Shown in pieces: positions 10,022-26,091 of a stretch of DNA of 64,000 bases. A program made the position numbers and the translations under genes. The notes beneath the pieces were generated by a model. The model did no database searches and was not told the origin of the DNA. It was given only the letters and a program-made list of their open reading frames with translations. Within the stretch, counting starts at the first letter, position 1; every line of letters begins with the position of its first letter. Source of the DNA: Haliclona indistincta. Its lineage: Eukaryota; Porifera; Demospongiae; Haplosclerida; Chalinidae. The stretch is taken from positions 4,637,569-4,701,568 of the forward strand of contig OZ024787.1 of assembly GCA_964017065.1 (NCBI GenBank), written 5' to 3'.

Positions 10022-10604
10022 TAGCCTCGTCCCCAGGCCCCGCCTCCCAAAGCTGAGGAGAGGGCCTGGTACAGACTGTCAGCGCATGCGCCGGAATTCA
10101 CGGAATTCCAGAAATCACCGGATATTTTCCGTTCATTATTGCTACACTTTACGTCACAGATCATGGCGGAAGTTAGTAGAGCAGATTTCGAGGCTACTAT
10201 GTTGTATGCACTCCAGTGCATCGGATGTTCACATTTGAAACCAAAGCCAGAACAGTTAGCCATGTATATGAAGGCTGTGATGTTTTCGTGTGGAGATATT
10301 GTGCTGTCGAGTTTTACCATTCGTTTTCAACCACAAGTACAGTCGTACTGACAGCCTAGTAGTAGTTGTCTCTCAGTTGGTGTCTCTTATGGTTGACCAG
10401 GTGGATGGCTTACGGCAAAAGGGAGTGAAAGCTGCAATAATATCGCCCGTAGGCAAAATTATTATTACGTCACATAAATAATTACCATCTAACGACGTCA
10501 TCGCAATTAAATTCCCATGAATAATAGACGCATGCGCACACAGTGTGTACCAGGCCCTAGGCCCTCTCCTCAGCTTTGGGAGGCGGGGCCTAGGGACGAG
10601 GCTA
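10022..10604. mobile_element. MITE with TAGCCTCGTCCCCAGG ends carrying helicase fragments
   Basis: The first about 50 bp (tagcctcgtccccaggcccc then a gcctcccaaagctgaggaga block) return inverted at the right end, which finishes gggacgaggcta. Flanks are taagcacgcg on the left and taagcgcgcg two bases on, consistent with an imperfect target duplication. The interior is not palindromic and holds pieces of a RecQ-type helicase gene. A 75-bp relative with the same ends is at 14020-14094. Confidence 0.8.
10162..10475 (+). pseudogene. RecQ-type helicase N-terminal fragments inside a MITE
   Basis: Starting at ATG 10162 the frame reads MAEVSRADFEATMLYALQC and then LKPKPEQLAMYMKAVMFSCGDIVLSS, which resembles the region before motif I of RecQ helicases (a leucine-rich helix, the RPEQ-like segment, and G-x-D-V/I). 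The Walker A segment that should follow is missing. In another frame, 10350-10450 gives DSLVVVVSQLVSLMVDQVDG and LRQKGVKAAII, which matches RecQ motif Ia (VVSPLxSLMxDQVxxLxxxGVxAA). So two consecutive parts of one helicase domain are present with the ATP-binding loop deleted and the frame broken. It cannot be functional as a helicase. Confidence 0.7.
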
Positions 10605-10706
10605 TAAGCGCGCGGTAAGTTCGTACGAATCGAATGTAAGGTAAAGAGGCGGAGTCCGATCTAAACCAGGCCACGTGGCGCGTGTAGCTAGCTCGACGTG
10701 TAGCCT

Positions 10707-10943
10707 TCAACTATGGATCAATCTTGGCGCTATTCGCCCTGGGCTCCTGTACGGCGAAACAGCGTGGCCTGTACGGCGAAACAACTGTACTGTTCTGCTG
10801 ACTGTGGAAGAGTCCACATTTAAGTTGGCTGCAATGGCCTCGTACGTCAAGTCCAGTGCTTCATGTTGGTACACCATGCGCCATCTTAGATCATCAGGAT
10901 AAGCGCTGGACCGCGTTGGCTCACAAGTCGTGCGAACAGCCAT
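10707..10943 (-). pseudogene. Transposase-type helix-turn-helix relic
   Basis: A 78-residue frame. YPDDLRWRMVYQHEALDLTY followed by EAIAANLNVDSSTVSRTVQLF has the shape of the N-terminal HTH (paired/homeodomain-like) seen in IS630/Tc1-mariner-type transposases and related orphan proteins. No DDE catalytic region follows on either side. It is probably a remnant or a captured exon; the encoded peptide ends soon after the HTH. Confidence 0.55.
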
Positions 10944-11209
10944 ATTGAATAGATCAGTAAGTTAAGGGGCAGAGCTTTACTTGACTCGAACTCGATCGAC
11001 CATACCGCACTGTTTACGCTAGCGCTCCAGATGACGTTAATATAACTCGCACTCGAAGTGCTAACGATTCATAATGAACGGTATTCATTAACATTTCAAT
11101 GGCTTCCCGGCAAGAAGACATGAAACCGCTGTATGCAGGGTTAGATAATAAGGTTGTGTAGGTCAATATGTGTGTCATCAATAGCATGACTGCATGCATG
11201 TCTTATCCC

Positions 11210-11364
11210 TAGCTGTCTCTCTCTCTTCTCTCTGTCTCTATTTCTCTCTCTGTCTCTGTCTGTCTCTCTTTCTCTTTCTCTCTCTGTCTCTGTCTGTCTC
11301 ACTCTCTCTCTCCCTCCTCTCTCTCTCTGTCTGTCTCTCTCTCACTCTCTTCCTCCCCTCCCCT

Positions 11365-11427
<63 letters not shown>

Positions 11428-11550
11428 GTCTCACACTCTCTCTCTCTCTCTCTGTCTGTCTCACTCTCTCTCTCCCTCTTCTCTCTCTCTCTCTCTGTCT
11501 GTCTCTCTCTCTCTCTCACTCACTCACTCTCTCTCTCTCTCTCCTCAATA
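11210..11550. repeat. CT-rich microsatellite array
   Basis: About 340 bp of TCTC with TCTG, TCAC and CCCT interruptions. The long frames through it (both strands) are artefacts of dinucleotide periodicity. Confidence 0.95.
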
Positions 11551-12088
11551 ACCAGTTGCTATAGCATTTTTGTGTGTCGCAGGGATGCTGCTCCCTTTTG
11601 GTCTTGCATTTTATGTTTGCAGTGCTGTGTTGATGTAATACCCAATAGCTAAACCACATACCAGCAACAAAGTCACTACGTAGTCTGGACAGCAGTTGAG
11701 TAAAATGAATTGATGGCTACTGCACGCTAGACACTACCATGCATGCATGAACTTAATTATGTGATTGGTGCCCTGAACTGTTCATGCCTATAGCAGATGG
11801 CTTCACCTATAGCTGAACCGTGATCTAATAGTTTCTGTTGACTTGAGTCACTTGACATGGGTTGTCAGCTAGGGCGGCATGGATAGTGGTTAGAGTACTT
11901 GTCATCATGGAATCCATAGCCATCAAAGAGATAAATTATCGCTCTCCCTTTCCTCTCTCCCCTCTCTCTCTCATTGTTTTTGTTTTAGTCCCTCTCAATG
12001 TTTCTATCTCTGTATTTTCATCTGTCTCTGTCTGCCATTCATCTCTTTCGCTCTCTATCTTACACACACAAAAGCAAAAGTCTGTGTA

Positions 12089-12090
<2 letters not shown>
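11551..12090. other. No gene seen
   Basis: Low-information sequence between two microsatellites, with a CT-rich patch at about 11940-12060. No coding signal or repeat ends recognised. Confidence 0.5.

Positions 12091-12150
<60 letters not shown>
12090..12150. repeat. (GT)n microsatellite abutting a LINE fragment
   Basis: About 30 GT units. A second, shorter GT run lies at about 12850-12868, on the other side of the LINE fragment. Confidence 0.95.
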
Positions 12151-12151
<1 letters not shown>

Positions 12152-12156
12152 ACCAA

Positions 12157-12767
12157 GTGTTGTGTGTATAAGTCAGTAGTACTAGGTGTTCTTTTGTATG
12201 GTTCTGAAACTTGGACAACAAAGCGTGCCTCTACTAAAAAGTTAGAAGTCTTCCACAATCGCTGCCTACGTAGTATTCTGGGAATTTCTTCTGTTCAGCA
12301 AAGAATGGAGCATATTAGCAGTGTTGATATAGCAAAGCGTTTTGGAATGTCCGAGTCTCTAGAAGATAGTATTGCTGCAAGAAGACTAAGGTGGTTGGGG
12401 CATGTAGCAAGGATGGACAATCAACGGCTCCCGAAGATTCTCCTTTTTGGTCGCTTACCACAAAGCCGGCCTGCTCATGGGACTAAGATGCGTTGGCGTG
12501 ACAGAATAAGTAAGGATCTAGTGAAGTTTGGTTTGAATCAAAATGCGTGGTATTCTGTATCACAAGAGCGGAATAAATGGAGGGGTGATTGCAGAGAGGG
12601 TTTAGCTGATGTGACTAACAAAAGGCTACAGGATGATGTCTTAAAACGTGCAGCTGCTAGTACAAGACCAATCGGCCCTTTCGAGTGTCCTGTTTGTAAG
12701 AGGTGTTTTTCAAGACAGCAAGACATTGCTCGTCACCGTTGTGTTACCACTCGCCCTCGCCACTGAC
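12157..12767 (+). mobile_element. 5'-truncated non-LTR retrotransposon, C-terminal end of ORF2
   Basis: The frame opens at the GT repeat and reads VLLYGSETWTTKRAST, LEVFHNRCLRSILGI, ARRLRWLGHVARMDNQRLPK, then a basic region and a terminal CCHC/C2H2-like finger (FECPVCKRCFSRQQDIARHRC) before the stop. LLYGSETW and RLRWLGHVxRM are typical of the region after the reverse transcriptase in CR1/Jockey/RTE-like LINEs. The reverse transcriptase core and endonuclease are missing, as expected from 5' truncation. About 80 bp of 3' UTR leads into a second GT run. Confidence 0.85.
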
Positions 12768-13114
12768 TATGCCCATACTCAGTCCACTTCATCTATATAG
12801 GTGTTGTGGAGAAGCATCATCCGTATGGATGGCTTCCTTTCCAGGTCCAGGTGTGTGTGTGTGTGTGTAAACATTCACCTCCTAAATATTTTTACAAATA
12901 AAACAAGATCTACTAGGAAAACAAAAATATGATATGTGAGATGGAATAGTTATAAATGAGCTTCTGCTGATTGAATTTCAATTATGAAACCTGAATGACA
13001 TTCGGGTTTCACAAGTTTTCTAAATAAAACCTGCACGCTCGCACATTCTCAATCACTTACATAATAATGTACTCTTACTCTCTCTCACACACTTCATCTC
13101 TCAAACTATGTAAT

Positions 13115-13251
13115 AGTTAACTCCCGGTCTCTGAGGCGATACGGGATATATACCGAGGTGGTTAATTATGCTGTCCGAGGGCGGAGCCCGAGGATGGCAT
13201 AATTAACCACCGAGGTATTATCCCGATCGCCGAAGAGACAGGGAGTTAACT
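13115..13251. mobile_element. 137-bp palindromic MITE
   Basis: Ends agttaactccc / gggagttaact. Arms of about 56 bp contain the gaggtggttaattatgc block and its inverse around a cgagggcggagcccgagg core. No coding capacity. Confidence 0.85.
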
Positions 13252-14019
13252 GACTTGTACCCAACCACCAGTCTTCTTGTGGTGTTTGTAGCTGCTTTAG
13301 CTGTTCTGTCGCTTGTAAGCGAAGATCTACGAGCTGTTCTGTAGCTTGTAAGCGAAGATCTACGAGCGGATGGGAGCCCAGGGCACTCGCCTCCAAGCGC
13401 ACACTGGCCAGGTCTATAATGGCGAACGCCCGTGTTCAAGTTGGGCGACAAACGAAGCCTGGCGTCAACTTTTGTGCAGCTAAAACGCACGGTAACTTGG
13501 CTTTCAGGCAGCAATGCTGGCTGACCTTTCCCAAAGGTTAACACGTGCGCCAATAAATTATTGATAATTTATTGACGAATGCCCACTAGTATCTGCTATT
13601 TTGTGGGGTATAAAGCTCCACGCACTTTTGCCGGGTGGGCAGGTGTGGACAAGGGACTAGTGCCACTTTGCCACTTCCTGGAAAATATCCATATTGGCCA
13701 GGTTTAACTTTAGTATCCTGGAAAATATCCATATTTCCCTGGGTACATGGGATATATACCATGCCTTTTTCCTTTGATCTTTGGGTGTGGTGGGGTACAA
13801 GTCTGATTGACTGCACTGATGAGATCCGATAGATTGAAACAGTCTGATAACTCATTTTAATTGTCGACTGTCTGCAGTTTCAGATTCTATGTTTCTGTTT
13901 TGTCTTGTCAATTTTTTTGTTCAGCAAAACTTAATGTGTTCACATTGTTAAAATGTAGATCTGATCATACCATTGTTTCAGCTGTGTTCTATCAATAATG
14001 TATTTCACATGTACTATAC
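13252..14019. other. No gene; short direct repeats
   Basis: At about 13297-13362 a 33-34-bp unit (ctgttctgtMgcttgtaagc then gaagatctacgag) is present twice in tandem. At 13676-13694 and 13719-13737 the sequence cctggaaaatatccatatt is repeated. No coding signal. Confidence 0.6.
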
Positions 14020-14094
14020 TTGCCTCGTCCCCAGGCCACACCCTACTTCCTCGTTCATCTCCTCAGCAGGGGAGTGGCCTGGAGGCGAGGCTAA
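14020..14094. mobile_element. 75-bp MITE with 8-bp target duplication
   Basis: Ends TTGCCTCGTCCCCAGGCCA and TGGCCTGGAGGCGAGGCTAA (inverted). It is flanked on both sides by TACTATAC (14012-14019 and 14095-14102), an 8-bp target duplication that fits the hAT-type size. It shares its termini with the 10022-10604 element. Confidence 0.8.
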
Positions 14095-14102
14095 TACTAT
14101 AC

Positions 14103-15654
14103 ATGAGATAAATGTAGTACAGACGTATCGCATTATTATAGCATGTGAGACATTGCTTTGAGTTTGACAAACATGAATCAAACGACTTGTATGTGAACTC
14201 TGTGATGCTGTACAATGAGTTTCGTACTGTGTACGTAGCTGGTGAGCTTTGAGTTAGTGCATAGTGCAACGAATATTCCTGTCTCAAGACAATAAGGATG
14301 GAGAATCAGTCTATGGTAAGGTAAGCATATCAAGAAGTCAATTGAACACAATATTATTATTATTAGGGAGGCACGGTAGTGCTTCCCTATGTAGGGTTGA
14401 ACGGGAAAACAAGATGGCGGCTACATACAATGTATTAGCGTTCAAACGCTGATATTTCGCCTGGTGACGAATTGTATTCGTCAAAAGACACCTAAATCTG
14501 CCAAAACACCCACGAACAGTCGTGAAATTCTCCTGGTAGGTGCCTTTTGAACTTTTATTGTGATTGCGCAATACGCACGTGACCAAGCAGTGGTTAGCGC
14601 ACGCGACTAACTAGCTTGAGTATCGCCACGCAGTATGGATCACGAGGAACACGTATTTGTCTGGAGTCTTCGAAGAACGGTAAGCTCGTATAAGATCACC
14701 ATTCTGCGCTTGCCAGATAATTACAACCGCCCTACAGGTCTACAAACAAGTGTGGGCGGGGCTCGTATCCACTGCATGCATACATGCGTAGGCGAGCTGA
14801 TATGTACATAAAGAAAAGCCATCAACGACAGGAAAACTAAACCATTGGTGGAACAAAACAGCTCAGTACGTGCATGATATTGAAGCTGCACTTCACTGAA
14901 AAAGAAAAAAGGACACAAACAAGAAAATTAAAAAAAATTCTATCGAAATCAAAAGGATGTAGGGTTGTGAAATCTACCACTGGTCCACAATGTAAACTAA
15001 CAAGGAACAAGCATGGAATGGTAACACGATTGACTTGCTAACAGACCGTACATGTATCTACCAGCACATTATCTGTCTATATCTACCAGCACATGATATA
15101 TCACAGATTATTTTTTGTGTAAATTTAAACTGATTTTGAAAAATAATACATGTTGAGTTTGTACAGTCGTGATTGAGAAAAATAATAAAAATCTACAGTT
15201 GTCATCCTATTGCCACGCCCACAACATACTATAGTTAACCACGCCCACATGTATGCTATTGAATCCGTGTTGACTTCAAGACTGTGGTGGAAAAAAAAGT
15301 CGATTATCATTCAAATTTTACTTTGTAGCCTTCGATTTTAGAAGACATAAACTTAAAAAATTTATTGTTCAGTCAAAGTCATAATTCATAGTCTGTAAAG
15401 CTGACAAAACTCTATCTTGTGTGGAGCAGTTTGTAATACATGTACATGCAAGCACCTACATGTAGCTGCATCAGTACTTACCAGAGAAACTGCGTAAATT
15501 TTCTTCAGATTCCTCTTCCCTGTAGAAAAAAAACACAAGTGTTGAGTTAATAATTATAGTGAGTTAGTCACAGCAATGATGTGCTGTAGATCATGTATGT
15601 TGCTGTATACGCGCTTGTCACCGGTTGAAAAATGAGACCATGATCGTGAGGGGC
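14103..15654. other. No gene seen
   Basis: A patch at 14400-14470 starts aaaacaagatggcggctac and resembles the repeat start at 38107. At about 15057-15093 the phrase atctaccagcacat occurs twice. Otherwise AT-rich sequence with no coding signal. Confidence 0.5.
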
Positions 15655-16040
15655 AGACCAATCACAGATCTCACTCAAAAGACCACATGCAGAAAGATAT
15701 CATCAAAAAGGACCATAGATTACAACCATCGATTTCACACATAAGAGGAACAATGAAATCAATAAGAGGGCAGCATAGAAGAATCATTATCCACTACGCA
15801 CATAGGTGGAACAGAGCCATACATATCGGGATCACTGAGATCACGCATAAGGTGAGCACTGACTTCACACACAGGGAAACAGAGCTTAGACCATTGACCT
15901 CAAACACAGGGGATAGATCTAGACCTCACATGCAAAGGCATTAGCGGACCACTGATGCTTACTTAGTGGGGAAGGAACCATTGATATCATGTACAGGTGA
16001 CCACCAATGCATCACTCAACGCATAGAGTAAAGTCAGTGA
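15655..16040. repeat. Degenerate minisatellite
   Basis: A loosely repeated unit of roughly 28-36 bp recurs across this block, built from phrases such as tcacacacaggggaacaga, gaccattgatctca and catgcaaag. Units have drifted strongly. It lies just past the stop codon of the MICAL-like gene (minus strand). Confidence 0.6.
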
Positions 16041-16144
16041 TGCCTAGAATTCCTGCCACTTTCATTAAACGTAAATCTTTTGAAGAGTTAGCGCTAAGAC
16101 TCAGTTTTTAATTCGTGGTACAGGAGTGTACATTTGTGTATTTC

Positions 16145-22469
<6,325 letters not shown>

Positions 22470-22507
22470 GGCGGTACAGCAGCTACTGAACTGTAGCTAC
22501 CCACCTT

Positions 22508-24928
22508 TAGGGGTGCGCACAATATTCCGGAATAATTTTGAGAATAATGGGCTGATGTGAGAATAGAATAATTTGAGAATAATTGGGGAAAAATTTAAGC
22601 CACGCCCCACACGTGTAGCAGTACAGTATACGTATGGCAGAGCCCGCAGAGGCTGCTGAGACTTCAGTGACAGTGACTCTCTCATCCGAGGAGTCATCAC
22701 CACCATCATCAGATAGTGAGGCAGACGCTACGTTGCTCGCTAGTACCGAAATAACATCCTCGTCTGAGACAGGCCCTCAAACACAGTCATCATCACTATT
22801 GAGTCGTTTGCGTGCACCCCAGCCAGCAGAAATCGGGAGAAAACGTTCTATTCATCGCAACTACCCACCAAAAGGAAAGCGACCGTCCAAAGGCCGTGGA
22901 AACTTCGATCCCAAAACAGTTACCCCAGCACAACGAGTAAGTGAGTTTCGTAACGAATGTTTGTGCGTTTCTGCGGGAAAGCTTTTCTGCCAAGCATGTA
23001 GAGAAGAGTTAAGCACTAAACGTAGTGTGTTAAAATATCATATCTCGTCAAAAAAGCATCAAGACAGGAAGAAGAAACGTGAGCAAAAGGAGGTTCGAGA
23101 AATTGATATTGCACAAGCTCTAAAGAAACATGACACAGACTCTCATCCTAAAGGTGAGTCTCTTCCCATGCAACACCGGGTGTACAGGGTCAAGGTGATG
23201 ACAGCATTTCTCCGTGCTGGGATTCCTTTACAGAAGTTAGGCCACTTTAGAGATATTTTGGAGGAATCAGCGTATAGCTTAACGGATAGACGTCACATGT
23301 CTGACCTCATACCATTTATTTTGGCTGAGGAGCAAGCAAAAATCAAAAAGGAAATCGAGGATGAGGATGTTTCCATAATTTTCGATGGAACCACTCGCTT
23401 AGGAGAAGCGATGGTTATAGTGGTTCGTTTTGTAACTAGTGAATGGGTAGTGGTGCAGCGTCTTCTTCGAATGCAAACGCTTGCAAAAAGTATGACCGGA
23501 GAGGAGATTGCCCGTGAGCTTATTTCAGTGCTTTCTACCAATTATAGCATTGCATCTGATCGTCTCCTAGCATCAATGAGAGACAGGGCTTCTGTTAATG
23601 GTGTTGCGATGAGAACAGTAAAAATTGTGTATCCCACAGTACTTGACATCGGCTGTTTCTCGCACACCATTGACCATGTTGGTGACAAATTCAAAACACC
23701 TATTCTCAACGAGTTTGTGTCTAGTTTGGTGAAGCACTTCAGTCATAGTCCAAAGGCTAGGCTTCTCTGGAAGGAGCAGACTGGAAAATCTATGCCTAGT
23801 TACTCTGCAACTCGCTGGTGGAGCAAATGGGAGGTAATGAAGGAATTGATGGTGAAGTTTGGTGAGATTGAACCATATCTGACTTTGGCTTCTGAGCAAG
23901 ATGTTGGTACTGCTACAACAGCGAAGATGCTTGCTGTGCTCAGTGTTCCCCAGAACAAAGGTCTATTACAGTTAGAGCTAGCTGCGACAATTGATATAGG
24001 GGAACCCTTTGTCAAAGCAACGTACCGTTTGGAGGGCGACGGTCCACTTGCTTTAGAGTGTTATGAGGTAATTAGTATGTTGCAGGCCTCAATTAGTAAC
24101 AACCATCACCCAAATGTAGATGCAATAGCTAACCAGCTCTCTGGTGATAATGCAAATGCTAGGCAGCAACTAGTCAACTATGCTTTGAGTTGTACCCAAC
24201 CAGGCATTGAGTACTTCACGAAACAACTAAGTGCCAGTTTGTGTGGTCCTCTTAAGGCATTTAAGTCTGCAAGGCTTGTTGATCCCAAGAAGGTAGCAGA
24301 GATGATGCCTACTGCTAATGACGTGGACTCACTTTGTTCTGTTCCGTTTGTAACCAGCACAATGCTTGACAACCTTAAATCCGAGCTGCCTTCTTATATT
24401 GCCAAGGTGGCAAATATTAGTGATGAGTATTGCCCTTTGAAATGGTGGAAAAACAACAGTGCTTCTTTGCCACACTGGTCCTCATTAGCTCGGAAGGTCC
24501 TATTGGTGCAACCCTCCTCTGCTGCTGCGGAGAGAGTATTTTCTCTTCTTGCAAACTCATTTGGTGATAGGCAGACTAGTGCACTACAAGACTACGTAGA
24601 AGTGTCAATGATGCTGCAGTACAATAGTCGCTAGTTCATTTAATCAGCTGGCTGCTAATTCATTTATATTTAATCAACAACAGTTACTAAATCACTTAAT
24701 CACCAACAGTACATCATCACCATCATTATTATCATCACCTATCATCAACAGTGCACATCAGTCATATGCACAATCATCATTGTTATTGCGCTGTGATCAA
24801 AAACAGCAATTTTTTCAAGAATAATAGCAAGAATTTTGGGCAGAATGTATGAGAATAATGGGTGAAAATTTTGAGAAATTCCGGAAAGAATAATGGGCAA
24901 AATTTGAGGAATAATGTGCTCACCCCTA
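22508..24928 (+). mobile_element. Apparently intact hAT transposon
   Basis: Ends TAGGGGTGCGCACA and, inverted, TAGGGGTGAGCACA. Flanking bases 22500-22507 and 24929-24936 are both CCCACCTT, a perfect 8-bp target duplication typical of hAT elements. Subterminal regions on both sides carry many GAATAAT/GAGAATAAT repeats, likely transposase-binding sites. The single frame inside is uninterrupted. The insertion is 31 bp upstream of the MICAL-like start codon, in its presumed promoter or 5' UTR. Confidence 0.95.
22634..24634 (+). CDS. hAT transposase
   Basis: 666 residues, one exon, ATG at 22634. An acidic Ser-rich head is followed by a C2H2/BED-like finger (C119, C122, H136, H142: FCQAC...YHISSKKH). 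Then come a CGGBP1-like region and an RNase H-type catalytic core split as usual in hAT: first acid in IIFDGTT (D251), a DIGCFSHTIDH segment with the C-x2-H motif, TRWWSKW, and the last acid in SSAAAERVFSLL (E633) within the C-terminal dimerisation region (CPLKWWKNN...). All expected landmarks are present, so the protein may be active. The gene points away from the MICAL-like gene. Confidence 0.93.
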   Translation: MAEPAEAAETSVTVTLSSEESSPPSSDSEADATLLASTEITSSSETGPQTQSSSLLSRLRAPQPAEIGRKRSIHRNYPPKGKRPSKGRGNFDPKTVTPAQRVSEFRNECLCVSAGKLFCQACREELSTKRSVLKYHISSKKHQDRKKKREQKEVREIDIAQALKKHDTDSHPKGESLPMQHRVYRVKVMTAFLRAGIPLQKLGHFRDILEESAYSLTDRRHMSDLIPFILAEEQAKIKKEIEDEDVSIIFDGTTRLGEAMVIVVRFVTSEWVVVQRLLRMQTLAKSMTGEEIARELISVLSTNYSIASDRLLASMRDRASVNGVAMRTVKIVYPTVLDIGCFSHTIDHVGDKFKTPILNEFVSSLVKHFSHSPKARLLWKEQTGKSMPSYSATRWWSKWEVMKELMVKFGEIEPYLTLASEQDVGTATTAKMLAVLSVPQNKGLLQLELAATIDIGEPFVKATYRLEGDGPLALECYEVISMLQASISNNHHPNVDAIANQLSGDNANARQQLVNYALSCTQPGIEYFTKQLSASLCGPLKAFKSARLVDPKKVAEMMPTANDVDSLCSVPFVTSTMLDNLKSELPSYIAKVANISDEYCPLKWWKNNSASLPHWSSLARKVLLVQPSSAAAERVFSLLANSFGDRQTSALQDYVEVSMMLQYNSR

Positions 24929-24936
24929 CCCACCTT

Positions 24937-25990
24937 TTGCACGTCAAGTTCCTTGTGTAGACGTGGGTGTGGTAACCAAGCCCACTTCCTTTCGTGGACA
25001 TGTGCATGTCATGAGCCTGAGCGAGGTTCGTCTCTCTGCAATGCATGGTATGCTAAAACCATAGAACAGTGAGCAAATATTTGTATTGGTTATTAATGTG
25101 ATTTCTTTCCTCCACTCATTGGCTAAGAACCAAGTGTTATAATTTGATTCTGAATAAAATTATTGTCAAACACATTGTTACGTTGCTACTTGACAAATAG
25201 CACATGTAGTTAATAGCCACCCACTATGAGTCACACTCTATAAATCTACATAGTAACCTATTTTATCCAGTAGAATAGTGAAGTCTGAGTAGCTTGTGAC
25301 ATATTCTTCAAATTTTGGAATTTTCATGATACAGCGTGCATGGTTACAAGCCTAGTACATTGCCATGCAGTTGGTTAGTTACAGTGTGTGGGTGGGTGGG
25401 TGTCATGTTTGTGTGGGGGTGATTACAAGAGTAAGATGTTCTTCCATGCAAGTACTTCCATCTGTCACTCCCATGCTTGAGTGCAACCAGATATAGCTCA
25501 TTAGATCAGACAGTTAGCACAACAACTTTTGTAACAATTCTACACAACACCTTTTGCACAAAGACTGTCTGCAGCACAAGAGCCTGCTCTCATGCTGCAG
25601 GCACAAGAACAGCTGTCAGATCAATTTTAACTTTGTGCACAGTAGCTTGATCAGGGTGTGTCACCCTATACTTTATTGGTCAGAGACTCAGTGATTGAGG
25701 ATATGAGGTTTGTGTTAACAAACTGTTTTGACAAAAACCACATCCTCCAAGATCATTGACCTGCTAAGCCTGTGTTGCACAATCTGAGTTTTGGGAACAT
25801 TCTTGTAAGGAGCTGGGCAGCATAGCTATCTCACTGCGATGCTTTGATCAGTGCATACCAAGATCTTCTAATTACCATGAACTAATAATAAGGGCTTGGA
25901 ATTCCTGTAACCATTCAAAAACAATGGTTGCGGGTATTTGTTGTCCCCTCGCAGGAATGCAAATTCAATCTATGAATATTAAATTTCTGC
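24937..25990. other. Intergenic, no gene seen
   Basis: The first part continues the sequence interrupted by the hAT element, so it is the distal promoter side of the MICAL-like gene. A weak inverted repeat is visible at about 25692-25760 (gaggatatgaggtttgtgt / gacaaaaaccacatcctcc). No coding signal. Confidence 0.5.
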
Positions 25991-25996
25991 AGATAT

Positions 25997-26004
25997 TATA
26001 TAAA
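25997..26004 (+). promoter_or_regulatory. TATA box of the CD225 gene
   Basis: TATATAAA, 88 bp upstream of the chosen ATG. It also argues against the in-frame ATG at 25924, which lies upstream of it. Confidence 0.6.
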
Positions 26005-26091
26005 CGTGCTCGCCCACAGAACTACTTGCACTGCTTCGGAGCACGTTTTTACTACAGATCCCCCTGTTTTCGCGAGAGTGAATCGGTGATC

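Noticed and set aside
11194..11652. Long Ser/Leu and Arg/Glu frames over CT/AG tracts (also near 42.7, 46.7, 48.1, 49.2, 51.2, 53.5 kb)
   Set aside because: They are pure dinucleotide-repeat translations with no start context or family likeness.
15687..15944. His/Arg-rich 85-residue frame
   Set aside because: It is the translation of a degenerate minisatellite.
25924..26091. Upstream in-frame ATG extending the CD225 protein
   Set aside because: A TATATAAA box lies between it and the chosen ATG, and the extension has no family similarity.
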